Positions 1 through 13,404 are shown, numbered from the stretch's first letter. The stretch is 64,000 nucleotides of DNA from Siphonodentalium dalli (GCA_032622095.1 CP136064.1:174786310-174850309); one strand, 5' to 3'. The notes: generated by a model from the sequence alone, not told the origin. Program-made: numbers and translations.

Positions 1-2639
1 TGCCTGAAATTAGTACAGAATAGGCATTCAGAATTTGATACATAATTTCCATAATATATGGGCTATCAAGAGTTATGGCCCTTGATCTTTTGATCGAAAA
101 TGTGATTTTTATTCAAAAAATGACCAAAATATTGCATTTTCATACCCAAGAGGCACGAATACCAGATTTTTTCAAGCATGGTCACCTATGTTGGTTTAAA
201 GGCCTCTGGCTTCCAACATCAATGTGAAAAAAATTCAAACTTTCGCCGTTAAATTTTCCAGAAAATCAATTTTTAATGCAAATGACAAATTTTGGGTGCT
301 AAAAAATTGACCCAGTATCTAGAGCCACTGTTTCGCAGAAAACGCTACTGCTGTCTATGGGTGGGTTCAAGGTCACTTGCACTTAATTTGTTCATCAGTC
401 TAGAACACCTTCTAAAATTACACAAATTCATATCCCACCTTGTCTCAATATAAATACCACATGAATGGTGCCAGAAACCACTAGCACTTTATATTTATAA
501 AATCACCCCTACTGATCATTCGAAACTGTGGAGTGTCACCTAAACATATTTAATCTCAATCAAACATTAATAATTATTTACATCCAGTTTATAATAATCA
601 TGAATGAGAACAGGATTTGGCAGTAAGCTAAAAGCTTATTGGTGCCATCTCCTATATATAATGATATCAATGAATGGATGATGGTTACACGAATGATTTT
701 GCGTGTTATATTTAATACAAATATATATATATTTTTTTTGTGTTATGGATATTGTTGTGTTATGGGGCCTGACACCTAATATCCATGAGTTCTCTTGAGT
801 AGAGAGTCTATATAGTCGGGGACAGTTTAACAGCTACATATTTCACGGCGAAAAAAATATATATAAACGAGAAACTAAATATGAGGCTAAATTATACAAA
901 GAACGCTTTGCAACGGAACTTGAAGGCTTAGAATCTTGAGAAGAAAATTGAGAAGCGATTCAAAATCCGAGGACGACCTTCACCGGGATTCAAGTGTAAA
1001 TTTCTTTGATGACTTATATATCTTTTCGATGAACTATGGGTGACTATAGCGATGACCTTTCATCCAGCGCATTGTTTCTACGTACGGTTAGAAAGTTGTT
1101 TACATTGTGACACTGCGTGTGAGGAGATCTTTCTTTCGAGTGATGTTCTGCACATATTTGACACAAAAACATCGGAATACGAGAGAGTACGCAAATCTTT
1201 ACAGGACATAATATCGGGGGTGATATATAGACAAGTTAACTTCGCTGGAATTCGACAATTTTTGGATAAAAAAACTCGACAACAATGCGTGGATAGACGA
1301 CGTTACTTGACATAATGGCTTAACCTCGAATCGGTTCCTTGCCAGTGGAATCATCATTATTCAATTGAATTTAATTCTATAATTCCAGTTTATGAATTGT
1401 TTTTATCAGGGGTGGGGGTGGCAGTTCCCAATCTCTTGACAGGAATTTTGTCTTCTTTTTTATTATTGTACTCTTTGGGCTTCGTGTCAAACAGACACGC
1501 CTGGCGTTGCATTTCAGTTATGTCAGCCTGTCGCTAATGTCCCCCATCACCTTTAATATCGTGGCGACAAATGAATGTGTCGCCTTTAAATGTGGCAAAT
1601 ACGCACGGATGAACCGCGTCGTGTCCAGCGATACGGTCGTTTTCGGTGTGAATATAAAAATCACGCTCTTTGAACCGTGATACAGGCGACAGAAAACGGC
1701 CGTAAAAATCGCGCGCTCGCGCACGGTGTGAATTGACTTGAGTCTGAAATGACAGTATCCATCTACCCATAGAAGTTAATGTCGCCCGGTTTGTATGATT
1801 TTCCTAATGCATCTGTTGTTCGAATATTACTGCTTACAGCTATAGTTGGGACATATATTAATTGGTAAGCGCGACCGAGCATATATATACGACAATCCTA
1901 TAAAGAAAAAACGGGAATTATAAATCATCATCAGTTAATTTAATATATACCGTGTCATGCGTGCACTGGTGCAGAGATCATTTATCATGACTTGTGTACC
2001 GGTCGCTAAACGTAGATGCATACATTTTGGCTGTTTGTATTTGTGATGTTAGATTTCACTGCAGTGAACCGATGTAATTAGATTGGAGGTCACGTACCGA
2101 TGCTATGGAACGGACAGGATTTCTTCATGACAGCCACCAAAACAGAAGGTAAGCTCGTCTCTTTTTACTCATGTGAATTAGGTAAACAATCTGGTCTTTG
2201 CATATGCAAAAGGACAAACCATGCAGAAGAAATAGACAGAGAAATTATTTTGGTGTCATTTAACACCACTGTAAACCTGGTATCCTCAACCATGAATATA
2301 ATTATAGTGTAGATAATTTGAGAAAATGTATGTTTCTTATCGTACAACAGACAACGGACAGAATAATTGTGCGTCCGTATACGAAATATTATGTTTACCC
2401 ACACGATGTTAGTCGGTTCTCCCAGACAACTCATTTACTAATTTTAGCAAATTATTTCAATCATTTTTTTACTCTCTCAAATTTTCGAGAAAATCTATTC
2501 GTTTTTAGTATAATATCTGGCCTTCCAAATACCGACAATTTGGCAGCATATAGAGCTGAATAATTATGTCGATGAAGCATAGGATTGAACGGAGTTTTAA
2601 AATTCCGAGTCATTAGCTCAACTTTACTATTGCCGTAGG
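1..2639. other. Upstream intergenic DNA, no gene recognised
   Basis: I see no exon, RNA gene or clear element here. The longest open frame (1040-1315, + strand, 91 codons) resembles no family I know and has no supporting splice or start context. 1510-1740 is more GC-rich and CG-rich than its surroundings, which could mark an old element or a regulatory patch. Short AT runs occur at about 650-735. Confidence 0.5.
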
Positions 2640-3850
2640 TTGGTGTCCGTCGTCCGTCCGTGCGTCGATCCGTCAATTTCCTTTGGCTCACCCTACAGGC
2701 CGCATCCCTCATCTGATCATCACCAAACTGCAAATGGATCTTCATGGTGACCTCTAGATGGGAGCCATCGACTTTTTCCGAAATTCGTTAAAAACATGAC
2801 CGCCAGCAACCATTTTTTTTATTTCAAATTTGAATCCATCGGCACACTCTGCAGCCCGCATTTATTAGAGAAATGATTTGAAAACTTACAGGCATGTTTA
2901 GGATCACCTCTAGATGTGAGCAGTCATTTTTTTTAGCGATTTTCGAAGAAAAACATGGCCCCCAGGAGCCATCTTGAATTTTACTCTTTGCATTACTAAA
3001 TCTTTTTGGCACACCCTACATACCACATCCCTCATCTAATCGCCACCAAACTTCATATGGATCTTCGGGGTGACCTCTAGATGGGAGCCATCGATTATTT
3101 CCGAAATTCTTTTAAAAAAACATGGCCGCCAGCAGCCATCTTGGATTTTACTCTTTGTATAACTAAATGCTTTGGCACATCCTACAGATCACATATCTCA
3201 TCCGATCATCATCAAACTTCAGATGGATCTTTGGGGTGACCTCTAGATTGGAGCAATACATTTTTTCAGAATTTCGTCAAAAAACATGACCGTCAACAGC
3301 CAACTTGGATTTCAAATTTGAATCCATCGGCGCAGCATGCAGCCCGCATTTATTGGAAAATTATTTTGAAAATATGCAGGCATGTTTAGGATCACCTCTA
3401 GATGGGAGCCATCAAATTTGAATAATTTTCTTTGGCAAACATGGTCGCGGCAGCCATCTTGGATTTAACTTTTTGGATGACTAAATACTTTGGCACACCC
3501 TACATACCACACCCCTCATCCGATCGTCACCAAACTCCATCTGAATATTCGAGGTGACCTCTAGATGGGAGCAATCGATTATTTCCGAAATTCGTTAAAA
3601 AACATGGCTGGCAGTGGCCATCTTGGATTTTAATTTTTGCCTGACTAAATACTTTGGGACACCCGACAGGCCACACACCTCATCCAGTCGTCACCAAACT
3701 TCATATGGATCTTCGGGGTGACCTCTAGATTTGAGTCATCGAATATTGCCGAAATTCGTTGGAAAACATGGCTACCAGCAGTCATCTTGAATTTCAAATT
3801 TGAATCAATCTGCACACCCTGCAGCCCAAATTTATTGGTGAAATGTTTGA
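2640..3850. repeat. Satellite with ~160-bp monomers in a ~485-bp higher-order unit
   Basis: The core ACCTCTAGATGGGAGC recurs, with substitutions, near 2750, 2909, 3072, 3239, 3394, 3554 and 3720, a spacing of 155-167 bp. Every third monomer (2750, 3239, 3720) is followed by the same distinctive block, AATTTCAAATTTGAAT then a CAGCCC-like stretch, so the array also has a three-monomer period of about 485 bp. Other monomers share CATCACCAAACT and CATGGCCGCCAGCAGCCATC-like stretches. A CGTCCGTC-rich stretch (2640-2680) marks the left edge. Short shadow reading frames here are not coding. Confidence 0.85.
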
Positions 3851-4189
3851 AATGAAAATAATTTCACCTACTTATACAAGACATTTACTGTAACTTTTTG
3901 GCTTTTTTATCTTCTTTATCATTCTATTCATTGCTCAGCAAAATATAAACTCCTTCCCAAGTTGAGCTACAGTGTAATTGACACTTTCATTTTCAATATG
4001 CGCGCGACATGGTGCATGGGACCACTGTCGGCCCAGATAGATGTCAAAGCAACGGAGCGAGATGTCACTAATACCGGAGCTTCTGTGCTGTAAATATGCG
4101 TAGTACTTGAATTTTTTTCATGGCACGTAGGAGTTTTATCGTATGTCCTTGTGTACCTGAGACTGATCATATGCACTACGAATTTCATC

Positions 4190-5372
4190 TGATATATTAG
4201 TCCAAGTCTTCTTGTACTAAAACCAGCTAAGATATTGGGATGGCGATGCTGGTCTTTAGTCCAAGACCGCTTGTATACCAATCCTTTGACACGACTTACG
4301 CCCACGATCTGTGGCGGGAATTTGTGGTGTATTTTACTGGATTTACCTAGCAAATCAATACATGATGCTATATGCATCGGAAAGGCTTACATCTTATGGT
4401 CATAATGGTGTATAATAATCTAACTTTAATGTTAAATTACACATAGAATATTCCGGTTGATTGCCACACACATCGATTTGTTTCTCTGTTTGTTTACATT
4501 TTAACCGAAAGCCGAAGTGGTCCGAATAAGTTCGGCATAATCCGCTGTTTGTTCTACTAATTCTACTTTCCGTTTCTATATATAGCGCGGGTTTTCCGAA
4601 CAAAAATAGCGAAAACCGATCGCCCGAAAGTCCAGTTTTCTATGTGCTTTCAGAACAATTCCCGCACTAAAAACTTAATGACATAATGGAGGATCAGAAC
4701 GGTAGTTTTGTTGACAATTTTCGCAAGCAACTTGTCAAAATTGGAGCAAATTAGAACTCTTGTGTCTGACTTGCCATGCGTGATGTGCATTTGACATCTG
4801 TGTTGATAAAATAATCGGAGAACCGAATCACACAGTTTCGAAATATAGTTCTTCCGTTTTAGTGGGACTTTTCAAACTTAAGGTTCATTTATTTAGTGTA
4901 TTACATTTATATCTCCAATGTTTAATTAATCTATTTATTATTTTATTTATTGACACACATAATTACGATTACAATGGAGAATTCATCGTAATTTGCGTTG
5001 TTGTCCAAAATCTACGGAATATTTTCAACGGAAAATGCCGAACGCAGTTCGCAAGGTCAACTGAGTTCGCATACTTTAAAAAATATGTAAACACTGCGGC
5101 AAATGTTTCTTTTCACATTAAATTACCGCTTTCAATTCACAACCGATGTGGGTTTCAGATAAAATAGCATGTCTTCTGCGGAAACTATCCGTTTATTGTA
5201 GCAATTGTGATATTTTATTTCATATAATTGTGGTTTTATTTGAGCGGATCACTAACGCTTAAGTCCTGTCAAAGGAATGCATGGGCCTGGAACTCGGACT
5301 AAAGACCGGCACCTCCATCCCGATATCTTAGCCGGCTTTAGTACGAGAAGACTTGGACTACTGATATATGAA
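4190..5372. mobile_element. Element with ~100-bp terminal inverted repeats
   Basis: About 105 bp near 4190-4300 matches the reverse complement of about 5265-5370. Shared blocks include TAGTCCAAGTCTTCT, GGCTAAGATAT-like, CGGTCTTTAGTCC and CCTTTGAC. The interior (about 1 kb) has no convincing ORF, so this looks like a non-autonomous DNA transposon or foldback. Its exact ends and target-site duplication were not resolved. A TATATATAG stretch near 4577 is the only promoter-like feature inside. Confidence 0.65.
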
Positions 5373-7267
5373 TCTATAAAATCTTCGAAAAAATGATGCA
5401 TTTCTATAATTAATTATAATAACATCCATTTCAGAAGTCACCATTCAGAGAGGTGAATGAATGACAACATGATAGTAAAGCATTGATCACAGGTAGATGA
5501 TGACATTCACTTAGCTATTTGGATATAAATTTAGCGTTGACCGAATTTGAGTTTATATTGAGACACACGGGCAGTGAATGTCCTGAATGGCCATAAAAAT
5601 CTACCGTATAGGATGTGTCAGGTTTGACATTTCCAACAGTCGAAGATGTAGATGTACCAATTGGAAGTCCAATTGCAAAGTATGCAGGTCACGTCGTGTG
5701 TGCAAATGGAACTTTCCCAACCGGTGGGGGGGGGGGGGTGCAGCTATAAACTCTTAAGTAAAAATATCTACCCCAACTGAGAGATACCCTCTAGCCACGT
5801 CACTGCTCACTTAGGATTTACACTGTTCTAATATTTCCCTTCGAAGTACAGTTTCCTGCCTGCATGCTATATTGAAAAAAGGAAATTAAAACTTAAACCA
5901 CAAACATACCCCAATACGCCCTCACCCTCACAACCACAAGTCTGTCGGGTATACCCTCACTATACATGTAATACTATTGGGTAGACAATCTTAAGGTTAC
6001 TTGAACATATATTTTTCTTTAACGATAAACGCATTCTCCGCCTTCAGCGGCGGATAATTAATTCTCAAACAAAAAGTGTCTATTATTTATGATAAATTTG
6101 TAAATGAGCCATAGTTTCCATTAAATATGCCTGGGTGAAAGTGAGCTAGCTCGGCCGAAAATAAAACTCTGAATCAACATGACTATAGTTATGTGATATC
6201 AATGAGAAATGGAACACATGACATGTAAACGCCAACGAGAATGAGACTCATCGAACCTCCGTGGGCTGCCTACAGATGATCCCCTTATTAAACATTGGAG
6301 CATGTGTTAGCATGTTAGGGTAATCAATAGTCATCTATATCAAAGGTTTGAGTTCACCCAAGCGTGTCTTCTTTTTGTGTGGAGACGCAATTTTCTGCCA
6401 CTATTCCCATGTCTTTATAACTTTTGATGTACCCAAGTAGCACATGAAGAGTAAGTTTCAAGAGCATGTTGCTGCATTCAAACTGTAGGTTCAATACTCA
6501 TTTCCACCTAGTGTCAATCCAACAACCACATCAACGACAGTCACCGCATGAATTAAATATTCATTCGTTTACAATGAAAACTATTCCGATAGTTGCTAGA
6601 ACACGTATTTCAAAAATATTTTGGTGCAAGATCATTACTATATGTCCTAAATGTATTCTTTTTTATTTGCATCCCCAAATTTTTGGTTAAATCGTGGTGT
6701 TCCCATCTGATAATCATTTGTAGATTTGTTTAGGACTACCTGTTTTCGATGTCCATGCATTCCGTCCGCCGGCATACATAGAGCTCTCCTTTATAACTAA
6801 ATAATCATCTGTTCAACGAGGAAATGATCCCTGATCAATTCGGTGTCATCTATGCAGCTTGACGGAATATATGGCATGGGGAAATACATAATGAACCGGA
6901 ATTTCTCATAACGAATGATATTCCCTATAATAATATATGGATAGGTTCACGAGATCCGCCCCGCCCACATATTACATTATGGGTATCGCACGCTCCCCCG
7001 GCATGAGTGTAGACAGAACATATAATGTAGACGTATTCAGGGTTAACTCATTGATATTATGGAACCCGTCTTGATTTGATATGAACCATAGTGTGTAAAA
7101 GAACATGCTTATGTTGAGGAAATTATTCAGTCAATTCTAGAATTATATAATTGCTATGATTTAGAGGGACAATATATATATATATTATTGTGTTACTGTA
7201 CAAATGAAAATAAATCAGACTTTTATATGTTTTGCACATTTACCCACTGCGAGTGCCTTGTGTCGCT
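5373..7267. other. Intergenic DNA upstream of GGT, no gene recognised
   Basis: No coding signal was found. A 12-13-base G run lies near 5727-5739. Otherwise this is AT-rich single-copy-looking DNA. Any distal GGT promoter or non-coding first exon would have to lie here or inside the adjacent MITE, but no TATA box or CpG island is obvious. Confidence 0.5.
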
Positions 7268-7727
7268 TTAACCATTTCAGTGCCAAGTCCGATTTTTGTA
7301 TCAACCCATATACCCTGTGCCAATGCATTCTCTTATATATGCGAGTCGACCATAGGTCGCCTCGCATATATAAGAGAATGCATTGGCCTAACAATTTTTC
7401 ATCATTTGTTATTATGTTTTACAATTTTTTACAATTTTAATAATTTTTTCTTATATTCTTTAACATACATATTTTGTAGGTTTAGTGCCAGGGAATCTTA
7501 CAGATTTCATGGGCATCAAAATTATTACTATGAATACTTGGTGATAGTTTTGAGTTATAACATGAGGTTTTATCCAGTTTATCCAGTTTGTTTTTAAATT
7601 CGTTACAGCATGCTTAAGCATACCCAAAAAAAATTCAACCCAAAAAAAATCAATTATTTTTTAGGGCCGATTTTACAGACTGTAAATTAGAGCCGATGAG
7701 ATCGGCCCCTGGCACTGAAAGGGTTAA
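7268..7727. mobile_element. TTAA-flanked MITE just upstream of the GGT start
   Basis: A 460-bp element bounded by TTAA on both sides. The left end reads TTAACCATTTCAGTGCCAAG and the right end, reversed, TTAACCCTTTCAGTGCCAGG, giving TIRs of about 25 bp. TTAA target duplication with C-rich ends is typical of piggyBac-type MITEs (family knowledge). There is no transposase. It carries one copy of a 67-nt hairpin at 7320-7386. Its right end is 51 bp from the GGT ATG, so it may supply promoter or 5' UTR sequence. Confidence 0.8.
7320..7386. repeat. 67-nt near-perfect hairpin (module copy 1)
   Basis: CCAATGCATTCTCTTATATA and the following TGCGAG pair with their exact complement on the far side, giving a 26-bp perfect stem. 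After one mismatch, CGACC pairs with GGTCG around an ATA loop. The same hairpin recurs at 51274-51340, 51463-51529, twice in 55.7-55.93 kb, and in decayed form near 43.55-43.7 kb. This copy is single rather than paired. Confidence 0.9.
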
Positions 7728-7782
7728 CGCTGTTAATGGTTGGTGTGAAAATTATTCCCGAATAACGCCAGGTGGAACATGG
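7728..7782 (+). promoter_or_regulatory. GGT translation-start context
   Basis: The ATG at 7779 sits in GGAACATGG, with A at -3 and G at +4, a favourable Kozak context. It is the first ATG leading directly into the membrane anchor. A CCAG just upstream (near 7768-7771) could be a splice acceptor joining a non-coding first exon. No TATA box was seen between the MITE end and the ATG. Confidence 0.45.
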
Positions 7783-8032
7783 CTAGTGCATGCAAAGTGC
7801 TTTTTTCCAGGTCGCCTGGCAATAGGGTATGTTTTGCCATTATTGTGGGCGCTGTGTTGATTGCAATCGGGATTGCCGTGGGACTGGCTGTCGGGCTGAG
7901 TGGGAGATCGGGCGATGTCGAGACAAACGTCGGAGAAAACAAGCACAGCACTGATGACTATACATCAGAACATGGAGAATACCGGTTCGTTGCTGTCGCT
8001 TCCGATGGAGCTCTCTGTTCCAAAATCGGCAG
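7779..8032 (+). CDS. GGT exon 1: cytoplasmic tail, membrane anchor, start of large subunit
   Basis: Encodes residues 1-84 plus two bases of codon 85. A short basic N-terminus is followed by about 24 hydrophobic residues (VCFAIIVGAVLIAIG and onward, residues 17-40), as in the type II anchor of animal GGTs. An acidic, polar stalk follows, then YRFVAVASDGALCSKIG, which matches the family block AAVAADAxxCSEIGR. The donor is AG|GTAATT. Transcripts could have a further non-coding exon upstream. Confidence 0.93.
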
Positions 8033-8126
8033 GTAATTAAAGTTGATATATATATATATATATGGAGAGAGAGTTACAATGTATATGTGCATGGACAAAA
8101 CATACATCTAAAATTAGAAGTGACCC

Positions 8127-8345
8127 TTAAAGGTACTCAATCCGATTCGATGGTCCACATATCATCAGATTCCAACAACAACAACAACATTTTTTGAATT
8201 GCCGCTTCAGTTATCAGAGTTGATTGCCCAAAAATAATGCTAACCAGAGTCAACTATAGTATAAAATTGCCCAAAACCTGTTATTTATCAACATTTTGTT
8301 CAACGAAATTTTGCCCGTTTGTCAAATATCTGACACAAAAAAAGT
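8127..8345 (+). mobile_element. One end of a TTAA MITE (AGGTACTCAATCCG family)
   Basis: Begins TTAAAGGTACTCAATCCGAT, the same terminus as the complete element at 46118-46594, followed by CCAACAACAACAAC and a stretch ending TTTGTTCAACGAAATT. The interior also matches 40106-40310. I found no matching right end, so it looks truncated. It lies in GGT intron 1. A (TA)n run precedes it at 8047-8062. Confidence 0.65.
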
Positions 8346-10056
8346 TCGTGCTCCATCATTATATTCGTTAGTTACAGTCAGAATTTAACTGGTTGCTTCA
8401 CAAACGTGGCCTACCAAAGTCACGTCAGAGACAAGGTAGCCGTATACACATTCAATGCATTGGTCACAATAAGCGTACATTTACGTAAATTGTCCAAAGA
8501 CTGACATTTGAAGCGTATATTTGATTGGAAGCTGGAAAAAATGATGATAATCAAACCATTATTTCATCTTGATCAACCGCACATAAAATTGGTGGTCTCT
8601 GAGTGCTGCAATTAAGTGTATTGATTGCTCGCGTACTTATCGCAATATGCTCATTTCTTGCTCTATTCGGGACATGAAATATATTATGGAATGATGTAAC
8701 TTGTGTGGATAACGTGCATGCTATCCCCCCATAATTTAATTGTATAAAATTATTTAATTTGATACAATAACTTCATTTAGCAGAGACAAGATACGGGAAA
8801 TGTGAATAATGGCTGAGTGCTCCAGAGTAATACATGTGTCCCCTAATTCTTAGCCATACAGTCACCAATAGTCCCTCGCCCAACATGGGAACAGACAAAG
8901 GTCCATCACAAAAAATAAATAACACTAATTACCTAAATATAAAACAAGGTTCTTTACTGCTGCAAACTTAACCACAATATCGGACAGAGGCTTGTGAATG
9001 TAGTTTTTATCGCCGATCTCGACAGTTTGAAAGAAGATACCTCCATTTCGCTCCACAGTCTTCCACAAAATCGTGGCCGGGGAAAAATTCGAAGCAACAA
9101 TCTGTTCTCATGTAGCCAAGCGTTTCACACAAACGCTGAATATATGAGTGGCCAACCACTGACACTCAAATTTTAAACGTGCGTATGTTGATTGTCATAA
9201 TAAAATAAAGCGGAAGACGCAGTGACAGGCCTTACCTACATGGAGAAATATAAACAAAACTGTCTATTGTTACTTCACAGAAACAATGGAGGTATATATA
9301 CAATGGTAGGTTGAGTTTTAGGTTTAGTGATGAGCTTACTAATCCGTTCTCTCTTACTGTTCTGAGGACACACATGGACGCCTTTTGTGTTTGCTACATT
9401 CCTTCATATGTTTTGTACAAAATACTTAAATTTTAGTTAGCTAATTTCGCATATCCTGGTTTTTCTAGACGTGTTTTATCTTGCCAACATAATGGGGAGA
9501 TACTGTTGTTCTGTCGATATATTCAAGTTTTATTTACAATATTACCATTTAGAATGACCATTTTGACGACAGTTTATGGACATGTGGTAAATTCTCCATT
9601 TCGATAGTCTTATATTTAGAGTACTATTAGTGCTATACATATATTTACATAACTATAAATTTCGCCTGGGACCTCTGACAACCAATCTAAGCTTACTGCA
9701 GCCCAACTATAAATAGTGGGTCTGATAACTTGTCATATACTTTCTATTTCCCGAACCACCGGATTCCACGTCAGTAGCGCCAATCAGAACTCATCATTAA
9801 TTTAGTATCCCCAAGATAAAAGTGTCCAATCGAAGCGATTAACGCAACGCGATGCGACGTAATTGGGGTGGGGGAGCCTGCATGCACGCTTTCGATGAAA
9901 TGACATTTCGACGAGACTACGATAGTATGCTTATGCCTGATATGCCAGTATGCTTATATATGGGTGTATGTTTACACAGAATGTGTGAGAACATAAGAGA
10001 AAATGCTCCAAACTCCCCTTTCATTTTTGACTGTCCGTGTTCTGCTATCCTTGTAG
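8346..10056. other. Rest of GGT intron 1, nothing recognised
   Basis: AT-rich intronic sequence with no exon-like block, element end or RNA gene that I can support. The acceptor for exon 2 is at 10055-10056. Confidence 0.5.
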
Positions 10057-10182
10057 CGACATCATGGTGATGTACGGAGGTTCGGTGGTTGATGCTGCAA
10101 TATCCACCCTACTATGTAATGGACTTGTGTGTGTTCAGAGTATGGGAATCGGTGGCGGATTCTTCATGACAATATACAACAG
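10057..10182 (+). CDS. GGT exon 2: glycine-rich segment
   Basis: Encodes residues 85-126. The sequence [20 protein letters not shown] followed by [14 protein letters not shown] is the canonical GGT block (human GGSAVDAAIAALLC ... SMGIGGGLFLTIYN). It starts in phase 2 after TTGTAG and ends AACAG|GTAAGT in phase 2. These residues build the core fold of the large subunit. An overlapping 72-codon open frame just upstream is a shadow. Confidence 0.95.
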
Positions 10183-12906
10183 GTAAGTATATACCGTTCC
10201 TGCAAGCTTTAATTGGTCTTCGGTGCAGATACCGACACAAAGGGAGACACGGCATATAACTTCTCTCTTAAAATGTTAATTCTCACAATTATTTGCTAAC
10301 AAGAAAACTAAGATGCATGCATCAGGTCACCCATGAACTATTTAGCATAGAATGATTCAGTTCGGTTGCAGTTTCACAACGTTACAACTGACATACGATT
10401 ACACAAGACGAACCTTGGATGTGGAACTATGTAAGAGTGAATATTAATGTTCTAAATCCCATGTTTCACCTTTAGTGGTAATGGGGTCGTACTTTATTAA
10501 CACGCAAGTAGTGTAATTCACGCTACTGCCCAGCGGCGATAACCACGCCTGCCATAAATTGCCAGACTGAATTATAGCAGGTTAGACATCACACGCCGAT
10601 ATGTCTGACAACAAGGAACGACGTGTTTCAAATTTGGTGGACTTCCTACCAGATTTCGCTGGATTGTTCTTCAATTCGACTGGCACTTCATTGAAATCGC
10701 GACAGCAAGTATACAAGTACGTTAGTGAAGGCTACATACATTCAGTTTCAATGTATTACCACCGGCAAATTACCACCGAAGAATGATGAAAAATTAACCT
10801 GCACATGGCGTCGATTTTGAGATAAATTGTTCGATAATTTCGGATATTCACTGTTCTTGTCAAGCTGGATATGTAACACATAATAAATACTCAATGTTAT
10901 TATAATATATCTCTTCACAATAGACACACGATCTATCAATTTATCGATGGTGTACCATACAATTTCCCTGTTTCGATAAAAATTCGAGGACATGTATGTT
11001 TTCATCCGTTGTAGTAAGTTTTTTGTACTTTTTCGAAGATGCACCATACTGATATCAAAAAGTGTTCCATGTTATAATTGATTTTTTTTTTCTGGATAAC
11101 TGATTGTTTTTTTTCTGGATAATGATACATATTCTAATAGATGGGCAATATTGAATCCTATACTGGACTTATGTTCGTGAACGTATTGATCATTAACTCC
11201 TTAGTCACTAATTTAGAATTTGAAAATACCACGCCTATACAGAAAGTGGGGGCAATGCCATACACATAGGTTCCAATAAATACGGCATATATTGCTATAT
11301 ATAGTGTTTATATATGTCCTAGAATATAGGGACTGTTTGCCGTGTGTATGGAGCCTCTGTATGTTGTATTTTGTAATAAATTTCCCACAATGACGTAGAG
11401 CAGACCACCCTATTACCAAGAAGGGCGTTATGGAACAGCATATGTACAATATATAATAACCCTTTTATTTCAGACAAAAAGAACGCCCTTATCCCTGCCA
11501 CGTTGGTGTGTATGGGCTATATCAAAACGTGGCTTATATATCTAAGGAATTAATAAAGACATCTAAATTTAAAAAAAATGTTATAATAACAATTAATAAT
11601 CTTCATAATTGGCACATTACGCGTATAGAACAAACATGTTTCAGTATATTGAGAAATTATTTTTCATATCACAGTTCCCTAGTATTCCATTGGTCTGTCA
11701 TAATGTGTGTGTATGTAAGTCCACGTATAAATGCCATAAATACCATTTATTAACAAAATATACCAATAAATGCTGTATAATGTACCAAATGTAACCATCA
11801 CAAATCCGAAAGCTATCAGGAAGAGGCGCCCTAATCAGCCAGTATTAATCGACAACAGGTGAATTTAACAGGTGCTGTCATATACTTTGGCCATTTTAGT
11901 GTCCCTCGTTCCCCAAACAAATCATCCCTTGGAGATTATAACAATATGTGGTCCATTATCTCAAATGTGTACATAGTTTGATTTGATAGTGTTAACTAAT
12001 TAGCTTATCTAGCACTTCCTAATCCCCTCACCATATTTCCATTTGTCACCTCTCTGGCTCAGCGTGACATTCCAACTTTCATAATTTACTAACCCATAGG
12101 GCGAAGCTTTCGCATACGGTTACTGTTATATTATTATATTGTATCAACTTACAGCAGGGTTTGTGTTTTGGGGGCTAAATTTAGTCATCTTACATGAAAC
12201 CAATACTCTTTTATACAAAACAAAATCAAAGCGAAATCGAGTAAGCCGGTAAATGAGTCTTTTTGTCTAACCTCCTCTTCGCAGAAGCGACCGCTGCCTC
12301 AGGCTGTATAATGCAATTATCTCATTGGCTCACACAGCTAATTGCGGTAGGGTCAATTACGTACGGGTAATTAAAAGTAACAAATCGTTTAGTTTCTATC
12401 GTATCGGCTGAAAGGGGTGAGCAGATTTCTGTTGATGAATGTTCTCGTTAGCTGCCAATATAATGTGCATATTTGTCCCGTTACGTATATACACTGTAGC
12501 ATTGGCGGGCCAGAGTGTGTTGACATGTTAATTGTTTGGTTCATTAATAACAGATCAGCAGGGATTTGTCGTGATAACCTATACGTGGAAATATGCTACC
12601 TAAACGGTTAAATTAACGGTTGATCTATTACACCACCGTGTATAGTCGGGTTAAATAGGTATATTATATAGGGACGTGTGCTCAATTTTGGTGTGGACCG
12701 ATGATCGAAAAAAAAAATCAGAGGTAAATGTCGGCGGGCGGGAGGGCCATTTTTTCAATAATTTTTAAAGAAATTGAGCAGTTGCAGCAGCAGCAAAAAA
12801 GGGTGTACAATTGGCAAATGATGAGGGGCGGTGTGACGTGTAACTATGATTGAAATTAGATATGCAATTTGGAGATTATTGGATGAGGGATGTTATATTA
12901 ATTATA
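10183..12906. other. GGT intron 2, first part, nothing recognised
   Basis: No exon or complete element was identified. There is a local imperfect duplication of a TTTTTTTCTGGATAA stretch (about 11080-11120) and several AT-rich low-complexity tracts. Open frames of 60-100 codons here (for example 10601-10786 and 10748-11047) have no recognisable similarity. Confidence 0.5.
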
Positions 12907-13404
12907 TTAAAGGGACGAGAGGGCTTAGTTGTCGAAAATATTCATATTTGTTCCAAATACCGTAAACAGAAAAATATTAAAACGCATACATTTTGGTTCA
13001 AATATACGATCACTATCGCTTAAGCATCATGCTTACATAAAGACCTACTATATTTTACCTAAACAAGAGTCTGATTGTGTTATAGAAGGCAGCACAATGC
13101 TACTGGCTAATCACACACAAATGGTATAAACGCTCTTTATTATTTCCAAATAAGGAGTTGAGCAACAAGGAACGCTCTTTGTGTTTACCATCATAATATA
13201 AAGAAACACCAGGAAAGTAACTTTTTATGCTTTGTTTACATAACAATCGTCAAATTTACGACAATAACATACTGTTTATCAGATATTTCTCATTTGTATA
13301 TTAACAAAGTCTGTCTATATTTGAATATTATTTTCGTTTGTAGCGGTTTTTGACAGGTGGAAATATGTTCACAGGATACCCACCAACGCCTTCCGTGCCT
13401 TTAA
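12907..13404. mobile_element. Old copy of the 502-bp TTAA MITE
   Basis: Bounded by TTAA at 12907 and 13401, 498 bp long, in the same orientation as the copy at 19152-19653. Shared stretches include TTAGTTGTCGAAAATATTCA, GGAACGCTCTTTGTGTTTAC-like and TTTTTGACAGGTGGAAATAT-like, but with many substitutions. It is clearly older than the copies at 19152, 31545 and 33537. It lies in GGT intron 2. Confidence 0.85.

Noticed and set aside
1040-1315. 91-codon open frame upstream of GGT
   Set aside because: No recognisable motif, no splice or promoter support, and frames of this length occur by chance in this window.
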